A DNA stretch of 5,313 nucleotides from CAZHUM01 sp046484045 (GTDB taxonomy: Archaea > Thermoplasmatota > Thermoplasmata > Halarchaeoplasmatales > Halarchaeoplasmataceae), in the NCBI GenBank assembly GCA_046484045.1, contig JAWOBZ010000030.1:1-5313 (forward strand), read 5' to 3'. Position 1 is the stretch's first letter, and every line of letters begins with the position of its first letter. The notes under the pieces are model-generated. The model saw only the letters and a program-made list of their open reading frames with translations. It did no database searches and was not told the origin of the DNA. Below, in pieces: positions 1 to 4,506 of this stretch. Both the position numbers and the translations under genes were made by a program.

Positions 1-1
1 C

Positions 2-394
2 AGAGAGATGTACGTGATCCCACTTTACGCCGGGCTGACCTTACAAAAGATCGCTCTCGTAGATCCAGTGAACTACACCGACGAACCGGTGATCGCCGGT
101 AACGTTACCAACGCCGTTAACAAACTCGGTGAAGACACTTCAGGTGTAAAGTACACAAACGAAACCATCACGGCGGAAGGGATATTCATAGACGAGGATA
201 ATTCACACATATATCACAACGACACCATCTACCACATAACCAACGAGGATCTCCAGTTGGGGAATCAGAGCAGGGAAGAGGACCTGATAGAGTTGAACCT
301 AGCTGATTCTATCTTGTCATCGGGAAATCAGCCAAGACTGGTTCTCACCTACAGGAACGATAGGGTCGTGGATGTGAAGATAGAGAGGGATTGA
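2..394 (+). CDS. C-terminal part of a sequon-rich protein (partial, possibly UPF0182-like)
   Basis: The reading frame is open from the left edge (codons begin at base 2) to a TGA at 392-394. An in-frame ATG at 8 has no SD before it within the window, and the frame continues upstream of it, so this is most likely the 3' end of a longer gene. About 130 residues are visible. They contain five N-x-S/T sequons (NYT, NVT, NET, NDT, NQS), as expected of an extracytoplasmic archaeal domain, and no membrane segment. The opening MYVIPLYAGL followed by LQKIALVDPVN and a short helix recalls by eye the end of UPF0182 (COG1615) membrane proteins, where a 'YVEPLY' strand precedes a 'LKRVIVAYG' strand. That match is weak and from memory. 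The end has alternating strand-like segments (RLVLTY, RVVDVKIE). It is convergent with the USP-like gene, with only 6 bp between the stop codons. Function unknown. Confidence 0.6.
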   Translation, partial: REMYVIPLYAGLTLQKIALVDPVNYTDEPVIAGNVTNAVNKLGEDTSGVKYTNETITAEGIFIDEDNSHIYHNDTIYHITNEDLQLGNQSREEDLIELNLADSILSSGNQPRLVLTYRNDRVVDVKIERD

Positions 395-400
395 ACGTTT

Positions 401-898
401 TCAAGCCAGCACGATGACCTTCTTGGCACCCAAACTCTCGATCACGTTCTTGGAGATGTCTTCTTCAAGAAGATGTGGCAGCATACCTTCCTCCGGACCG
501 TGTATTATCACGAGATCTATGGACATGTTCTCGAATTCGTTGATTATCTCTTCGGATATCTTGCACCCTTTACGAAGATGGACCTCTGTAGGAACATCTA
601 TGGTGTCCGTAATGTCCAGTATGCTGGAGGCGTACTCTTTTGCCTGCATTTTCTTGCCTTCCCTGAGAGATTCCAAAAAGTCTGATTTCTCCTTTATACC
701 GACGGTGGCATCGACCACCTCGTGGGTCTCCTCTTCTTTTATTATCTTAAGGACGATGATCTTATCCGGTTTCTCTTTTTGGATGATATTTCTTATTGTT
801 TTTTGGTTCTCTGGAGAGTATTTTTCTCGATAACTCGCTATCATCATGGTTTTTACGTTGTTTCCGGCCTTGTTTTGAACGACCCTATCTTCTTCCAT
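401..898 (-). CDS. Universal stress protein (UspA)-like protein
   Basis: A soluble 165-residue alpha/beta protein of usual USP length. After about 15 polar residues come a first strand (KTMMIAS, 16-22), a helix (about 29-42), a strand (KIIVLKII, 46-53), a long helix (about 70-95), a strand (TEVHLRKG, 104-111), a helix (114-125), the strand DLVIIHG (128-134) and a final helix plus strand (KKVIVL). That order is the USP fold. The ATP-binding signature G-2x-G-9x-G(S/T) is degenerate: GPEEG at 134-138 has an extra residue, and the later Gly-Ser is replaced by acidic residues near E146-D147. It may therefore not bind ATP. The start is supported by GGAGGA five bases upstream of the ATG. It lies 21 bp downstream of the transporter gene on the same strand, so it is probably co-transcribed and may regulate or accompany the transporter. 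Family call fairly sure; role inferred. Confidence 0.75.
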   Translation of the reverse strand: MEEDRVVQNKAGNNVKTMMIASYREKYSPENQKTIRNIIQKEKPDKIIVLKIIKEEETHEVVDATVGIKEKSDFLESLREGKKMQAKEYASSILDITDTIDVPTEVHLRKGCKISEEIINEFENMSIDLVIIHGPEEGMLPHLLEEDISKNVIESLGAKKVIVLA

Positions 899-903
899 GC
901 AAA

Positions 904-909
904 TCCTCC
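904..909 (-). promoter_or_regulatory. Shine-Dalgarno site of the USP-like gene
   Basis: GGAGGA on the minus strand, five bases before the ATG at 898-896. It fixes the start of the USP-like gene and lies inside the 21-bp gap after the transporter stop, as expected for an internal gene of an operon. Confidence 0.7.
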
Positions 910-919
910 ATATAATTCA

Positions 920-2320
920 CTACCATAGACCCAGCAACCTCCACCATCCTAGACCGATGGTCATGAATGCTATTAATCCAATTATATTCAATATAAGACC
1001 TCCTTTGATGAAATCCTTGGTATCTAGATAACCCGTGGTGTAAACCAACGCCGCACTGGGCGTACCGACAGGGAACATGAATGCGAATGCACTTGCCAAA
1101 GCGATCGTGTATACGGGTATTATAACCGAGAAACCTATGCCCATCATCACCGTTATCCCTATGGGAAGTATGACAGCCGTGGTGGCTGCGTTGCTCATCA
1201 CGTTAGATAAGAAGATGGCAAGGACTGCAAACAATGCCAGTACTACGATGGGATTTTTACCCACAAAATCTACGAGTATTTTGGTTATCAAGGAAAGTGT
1301 ACCCGCTTCAGAGAGTATCAATGCCAGCGTGATGGCCCCGCCGTACAGGAACAAGGTGCCCCAGGGAAGACTCTCCGCTACATCGTCCCACGTGATGGTT
1401 TTCGTAACGGCTATGAAAACGGTGATCAATATCGCGATTACACCCATCCCGTACATCTGGCCCCATAGAGCCCACCCGAGAAAAGCCATCACCATAAACA
1501 ATATAGCCTTCTGCTCGCCGAAGGAGATCTCCCCGAGTTCTTCGACTTCGTCCTCTATCTGTCCCTTTATATTACTCATATCGATATCCTCTATCTCGAA
1601 TACCCTGGTAAGGACCACATAGACCATTATGGTCATGAAAACGACCAATGGGATAGCGGCTATGAACCAATCGACGAAGGAGATGTAATTTCCAGTTTCT
1701 TGATAGTATATGCCGATGGCCAAGGGGTTTCGAGCACCGCCCAACAGGGTACCCATACTACCTACACTGGTACCGTATGAGAGGGCAAGCAGGCTCGCTT
1801 TAACGAAGTTCGAGTCGAATATGTCCTTTTTGTAAGCGGAAAATATGCCGAGAAGTATCGGTATGAAAAGGGCCGCTACACCGTGAGCGGGCATGGTCAT
1901 GGAAAGCATGGAACCTATCAATGTGATTCCGAGGATGAATCGTTTGGGCGAGTCGCCGAACCGCCTCAGGATAACGAGGGCGATCCTCTTGTGAAGGTTA
2001 TGTTTTTGAACGGTCAATGCCAAGATAAAGGCTCCTAGAAGAAAGAACACGGTCGATGATGCGAAACCGAAAAATGCTTCTTCCGGGGCGAATATACCAA
2101 GCAGTACGGATGCTGATATTAAAAGGAAAGTCGTGAATATGTATGAGATCGGAGTAAGCAGCCACATGTAAACCGCTAAGAATAAAAATGCGAGTCCGTA
2201 GTATTTCTGAGGGTGAGGAGTGTATAGATAAGAAAGTAGGACCAGCACTGAGAATAATGCTAGACCCAATGTAGCCTGGAAGGCATCTCCTTTTATAAAC
2301 TCCAACACACCTTTTTTCAT
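920..2320 (-). CDS. DASS/SLC13-type anion:cation symporter, integral membrane protein
   Basis: A 466-residue polytopic membrane protein, about normal length for the divalent anion:Na+ symporter (DASS, SLC13/CitT) family, with about eleven likely membrane segments. Landmarks are the first hairpin region SMLSMTMPAHGVAALFIPI (137-155), the loop GSMGTLLGGARNPLA (187-201), an acidic cytoplasmic linker (about 241-269) at the mid-protein boundary, the second hairpin motif SNAATTAVILPI (376-387), and PVGTPSAALVYTTGYL followed by KDFIKGG (417-441) near the end. These correspond to the paired Ser-Asn-Thr regions and the GT-P-N loops of the family. The substrate could be a dicarboxylate, sulfate or another oxyanion; the sequence does not decide. 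Both Ser-Asn-Thr motifs deviate: Pro-Ala-His in the first, Ser-Asn-Ala in the second. The start is supported by GAGGAA five bases upstream. It is first in a two-gene unit with the USP-like gene and divergent from the GTPase operon. Confidence 0.88.
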   Translation of the reverse strand: MKKGVLEFIKGDAFQATLGLALFSVLVLLSYLYTPHPQKYYGLAFLFLAVYMWLLTPISYIFTTFLLISASVLLGIFAPEEAFFGFASSTVFFLLGAFILALTVQKHNLHKRIALVILRRFGDSPKRFILGITLIGSMLSMTMPAHGVAALFIPILLGIFSAYKKDIFDSNFVKASLLALSYGTSVGSMGTLLGGARNPLAIGIYYQETGNYISFVDWFIAAIPLVVFMTIMVYVVLTRVFEIEDIDMSNIKGQIEDEVEELGEISFGEQKAILFMVMAFLGWALWGQMYGMGVIAILITVFIAVTKTITWDDVAESLPWGTLFLYGGAITLALILSEAGTLSLITKILVDFVGKNPIVVLALFAVLAIFLSNVMSNAATTAVILPIGITVMMGIGFSVIIPVYTIALASAFAFMFPVGTPSAALVYTTGYLDTKDFIKGGLILNIIGLIAFMTIGLGWWRLLGLW

Positions 2321-2325
2321 GTATC

Positions 2326-2331
2326 TTCCTC
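2326..2331 (-). promoter_or_regulatory. Shine-Dalgarno site of the DASS transporter
   Basis: GAGGAA on the minus strand, five bases before the ATG at 2320-2318. It supports that start and implies a short leader of roughly 15-20 bases if the TATA-like box at 2361-2368 is used. Confidence 0.6.
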
Positions 2332-2360
2332 AGAATTACATGCCCAGATTGAGATATACC

Positions 2361-2368
2361 TATAAAAA
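2361..2368 (-). promoter_or_regulatory. TATA-like box for the transporter/USP operon
   Basis: On the minus strand this reads TTTTTATA. The usual archaeal spacing of about 25 bases puts transcription initiation near 2336-2340, just upstream of the SD and ATG of the transporter. It rests on base composition and position only; no clear BRE was seen. Confidence 0.5.
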
Positions 2369-2390
2369 TGTTGAGAATTGTTTGCATGGT

Positions 2391-2406
2391 TGTACATGCA
2401 TGTACA
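2391..2406. promoter_or_regulatory. Perfect 16-bp palindrome, candidate operator
   Basis: TGTACATGCATGTACA is identical to its own reverse complement over all 16 bases; the flanking pair (2390/2407) does not match. It sits between the divergent TATA-like boxes, 22 bp from the minus-strand box and 14 or 26 bp from the two candidate plus-strand boxes. The core TGCATG (2397-2402) also occurs at 2383-2388, giving a possible extra half-site. An operator for the adjacent RHH regulator, autoregulating its operon and perhaps the transporter, is a natural reading but is inferred. Confidence 0.55.
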
Positions 2407-2420
2407 CAAACATCGTAATC

Positions 2421-2441
2421 TTTATATACAGAATATATATT
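2421..2441 (+). promoter_or_regulatory. TATA-like region for the RHH-GTPase-V4R operon
   Basis: Two candidate TATA elements lie in tandem: TTTATATA at 2421-2428 and AATATATATT at 2432-2441. The first predicts a start site near 2450, leaving a leader of about a dozen bases with no SD. The second predicts initiation at or next to the ATG at 2463, a leaderless transcript. The absence of an SD before 2463 fits the second. Confidence 0.55.
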
Positions 2442-2462
2442 CTCATTGGATTGTTGATCAAT

Positions 2463-2729
2463 ATGGGTGAATCCGAAGACAGAAAGTACGATACCGGAGA
2501 CCAAATTCATTTCATAGTAACCAAGGGGTTTTGTGACGAAGCAAACGAATTCGCTAGTTTCTGTGAAGAAAATTCTATCAATCTCTCGACTGCCATTAGA
2601 ACGGCGATGGTAGAGTGGATGGAATCGAAAAAGAAAGGGGATGAAGTTGGATCTGCAGAGAAAGATACAGTCGTTAAATCCTTGACTAGAAGATATGAAA
2701 GGGATGTTATGAAAGAGGTGGTCCGATGA
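2463..2729 (+). CDS. Small ribbon-helix-helix (CopG/Arc-type) DNA-binding regulator
   Basis: An 88-residue protein. After a polar N-terminal arm of about 13 residues comes a strand, QIHFIVT (14-20), then helix A (about 23-36, DEANEFASFCEENS), a turn NLS (40-42) and helix B (about 42-55, STAIRTAMVEWMES). This is the classical RHH layout, in which two strands of a dimer form a sheet that reads the DNA major groove. A charged tail (56-88) with no second domain follows. The frame is open further upstream, but an earlier start would run through the promoter and palindrome, so the ATG at 2463 is preferred; no SD precedes it. The stop overlaps the next gene's start as ATGA. Being first in the operon next to a palindrome, it is likely the autoregulator of the GTPase-V4R unit. 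The fold call comes from pattern only. Confidence 0.72.
   Translation: MGESEDRKYDTGDQIHFIVTKGFCDEANEFASFCEENSINLSTAIRTAMVEWMESKKKGDEVGSAEKDTVVKSLTRRYERDVMKEVVR
2715..2720 (+). promoter_or_regulatory. Shine-Dalgarno site of the first GTPase
   Basis: GAGGTG five bases before the ATG at 2726, inside the end of the RHH gene. With the ATGA stop/start overlap it points to translational coupling and supports this start; the P-loop begins at residue 12, as expected for a Ras-like domain. Confidence 0.6.
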
Positions 2730-3571
2730 AGGAGATCATGTGTAAGACCTGCATGTGTGGAGATCCAGCTGTGGGTAAGACGTCACTCGTGAGAAGGTTC
2801 GTCACCGGCCACTACAATGAAGAATACAAGTCCACCTTGGGTACCGTGGTTTACAAGAAGAACGTTCAACTAGAAACGGTAAATAGAGAGATGAAGATGA
2901 TGCTGTGGGATATATCGGGACAGGCGGAATTCCAACGTGTCCACACATCAGCATTCAAGAACTCGAACGGTGCTCTCGTAGTTTGCGATTTGACGCGAAA
3001 GGATACGGTAGAAAACATTGGAAAATGGATAGATAATTTAAAAGATACACGGGGAAAGGACGTACCTATCATCATCCTGGGAAATAAATACGATATGATC
3101 GAGGGAAATACCGACAGGATGCACGCTGTGAGTAAGATGATCGAACCATACCCGTATCCACTCCTCTTCACCAGCGCCAAAACGGGTAAGAACGTGAATA
3201 AAGCTTTCCAGAGATTATCTGAAAACATTTACGAGGTAAACAATGGACACGATGATTTTGACATGGCCAAGTACAAAAAAGACTTCGATAGCGAGATACC
3301 TCTCCCACAGGAATTCGAAGATTCCGGTGAATTGATAGACTATCTCATGGAGAGTTTCATCAAGCAATTGGGAGATTACGAGATGGGTATGCACATGTTC
3401 AGAAAACAGATCGACGATGAAAATATAGACGTGGAGAATCTCACCAGACCGCAGGCCGAAAAACTCGCTAAAAAGCTCATCAGTATCATCGAAAAGAATA
3501 AGGGCGGCCAAAAGTCGACGGAGCTTCAAAGAGATCTGAAAAGGGCTTGTCAGAGATGGAACCGGTGGTAA
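2726..3571 (+). CDS. Ras/Rab-like small GTPase with C-terminal helical extension
   Basis: A 281-residue protein with a complete Ras-type G domain (about 1-172): G1 GDPAVGKTS (12-20, Lys18 and Thr19), switch I Thr37 in STLG, G3 WDISGQ (61-66, Asp62, Gly65, catalytic-type Gln66), G4 NKYD (120-123) and G5 TSAK (149-152). It should be a GTP-hydrolysing switch. Pro14 stands where Ras has Gly12. Three cysteines (C6, C9, C11) crowd the first strand just before the P-loop and are absent from the paralogue downstream. After a linker rich in Asp/Lys (173-197) follows a helical domain of about 85 residues (LIDYLMESFIKQLGDYEMGM, then an Arg/Lys-rich end) that I cannot name. No C-terminal prenylation-type cysteine is present, so membrane anchoring is not evident. 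It is coupled to the RHH gene and one base ahead of the second GTPase. Confidence 0.92.
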   Translation: MKEIMCKTCMCGDPAVGKTSLVRRFVTGHYNEEYKSTLGTVVYKKNVQLETVNREMKMMLWDISGQAEFQRVHTSAFKNSNGALVVCDLTRKDTVENIGKWIDNLKDTRGKDVPIIILGNKYDMIEGNTDRMHAVSKMIEPYPYPLLFTSAKTGKNVNKAFQRLSENIYEVNNGHDDFDMAKYKKDFDSEIPLPQEFEDSGELIDYLMESFIKQLGDYEMGMHMFRKQIDDENIDVENLTRPQAEKLAKKLISIIEKNKGGQKSTELQRDLKRACQRWNRW

Positions 3572-3572
3572 T

Positions 3573-4064
3573 ATGGGTGAATACATAACGAAAGTGGTCA
3601 TGCTGGGCGACCCTGCAGTTGGTAAGACGTCACTCGTTAGACGATTCGTTGACGATATGTTCGACGACAAATATATCAGCACGGTGGGAGCAAAACCGTC
3701 CAAAAAGGTAGTCGAGATCAATAAAGATAATATCACGTTGATGATATGGGATATCGCAGGGCACAGCTTGGTTCCCTTACATCCTGGTTACTACGCAGGA
3801 GCAAAAGGTGCTTTGATAGTTTGTGACCTGACAAGAAGACAGACTCTGAACGCCGTAACTTGGTGGCATTCGCTGCTTCACAAATGGGCTGGGGACATAC
3901 CCACGAAGATACTGGCAAACAAAGCCGATCTAGACGATTGGGAATTCGAATTAGATGACATAAAACACGAAAATATGAAACCTCAGTTGACCAGTGCTAA
4001 ATCGGGTGAGAACGTGGAAGACGCCTTTCATGAACTGGCAGAGATGGTAGTATATGGACGATGA
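3573..4064 (+). CDS. Second Ras/Rab-like small GTPase, switch II Gln replaced by His
   Basis: A 163-residue protein, just a G domain. Motifs: GDPAVGKTS (12-20), Thr37 in STVG, WDIAGH (59-64), NKAD (116-119) and TSAK (140-143). The residue matching Ras Gln61 is His64; the same change in Ras lowers GTP hydrolysis, so this protein may cycle slowly or depend on a partner. It is a paralogue of the gene upstream: the P-loop and following helix are nearly the same (GDPAVGKTSLVRRFV in both) and 17 consecutive bases match (2774-2790 and 3621-3637). It lacks the C-terminal extension and the N-terminal cysteines. It ends VYGR, with no lipidation cysteine. The start follows the upstream stop by one base, with GGTGG just before it as a possible ribosome site. 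Its last 11 bases overlap the V4R gene. Confidence 0.92.
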   Translation: MGEYITKVVMLGDPAVGKTSLVRRFVDDMFDDKYISTVGAKPSKKVVEINKDNITLMIWDIAGHSLVPLHPGYYAGAKGALIVCDLTRRQTLNAVTWWHSLLHKWAGDIPTKILANKADLDDWEFELDDIKHENMKPQLTSAKSGENVEDAFHELAEMVVYGR

Positions 4065-4503
4065 CAGTGGGTATTTTATACTCCATACCCAGATGATCAA
4101 GTGTTTGCAGGACGATTTGATCGACATACTGGGAGAGGACATAACGAGTAGTGTCCTTTTCAGATTCGGATTTAAGAGTGGGAGCAAAACTTCCGAGAAC
4201 ATGGGCTTGAGGGCTTACGGGAACGGCGCCATCGATTACTTCGAGGAGATATGGATGCAGTCCGGAGTCGGTAGAACATTATCGTGTGAAGAAGTGGACG
4301 GTGGGTTTCAGATAGTTATGGAGGAGACCATCGAATCCATGCATGAAGGAAAGGGATGTGACTTCACTAGAGGTTTTATTTCAGGTGTCATAACGCAGAT
4401 GACCGGTTTACCTTACTACTGCGAGGAAGAAAAATGCGTCTCTAGAGGAGACGATAGATGTGTGTTCAGAGTAAAGGAAGACGGTTCAGAAGAGAGTGAA
4501 TGA
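4054..4503 (+). CDS. Stand-alone V4R (4-vinyl reductase) domain protein
   Basis: A 149-residue soluble protein made of a single V4R domain. Recognisable parts are the N-terminal helix (about 12-26), the RFGFKSG strand/turn (37-43), a long middle with a strand pair (QIVMEE, 86-91) and the diagnostic end: CDFTRGFISGVI (102-113), then EEEKCVSRGDDRCVFRV (124-140). Cys102, Cys128 and Cys136 occupy the places of the conserved cysteines that bind metal in this family; Cys17, Cys78 and Cys123 are additional. V4R domains act as ligand or metal sensors and share their fold with Bet3 of the TRAPP complex, which activates Rab GTPases. The gene begins inside the end of the second GTPase (11-bp overlap, GAGATGG upstream), so the products are probably made together and may interact; that last point is inference. 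The C-terminus is an acidic tail (GSEESE). Confidence 0.88.
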   Translation: MDDDSGYFILHTQMIKCLQDDLIDILGEDITSSVLFRFGFKSGSKTSENMGLRAYGNGAIDYFEEIWMQSGVGRTLSCEEVDGGFQIVMEETIESMHEGKGCDFTRGFISGVITQMTGLPYYCEEEKCVSRGDDRCVFRVKEDGSEESE

Positions 4504-4506
4504 TAG

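Noticed and set aside
765..826. T-rich plus-strand stretch as a possible terminator for the left-edge gene
   Set aside because: It is about 370 bp downstream and is explained by Lys/Glu-rich codons of the USP-like gene on the other strand.
414..833. Long plus-strand open frame opposite the USP-like gene (and shorter ones at 473-685 and 722-928)
   Set aside because: Antisense to a gene with a clear fold and SD; the translations are low-complexity Ser/Phe-rich with no recognisable domain.
1077..1622. Plus-strand open frame opposite the transporter
   Set aside because: Mirror of the transporter codons; no SD, and the transporter has unmistakable family motifs.
2391..2406. Palindrome as a transcription terminator or RNA hairpin
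   Set aside because: It has no loop and no T-tract and lies between divergent promoters rather than at a gene end.
2319..2462. Upstream extension of the RHH gene to an earlier ATG
   Set aside because: The added 48 residues are encoded by the promoter/palindrome region, resemble no RHH N-terminus, and would overlap the transporter start.
1998..2510. Minus-strand open frame spanning the transporter start and the divergent control region
   Set aside because: It would cover both promoters, the palindrome and the start of the RHH gene; its translation has no domain character.
2866..3736. Minus-strand open frames opposite the two GTPases
   Set aside because: They are antisense to complete Ras-type G domains and have no SD or recognisable motif.
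3540..4064. C-terminal lipidation motifs on the GTPases
   Set aside because: The proteins end in RWNRW and VYGR, with no cysteine near the end.
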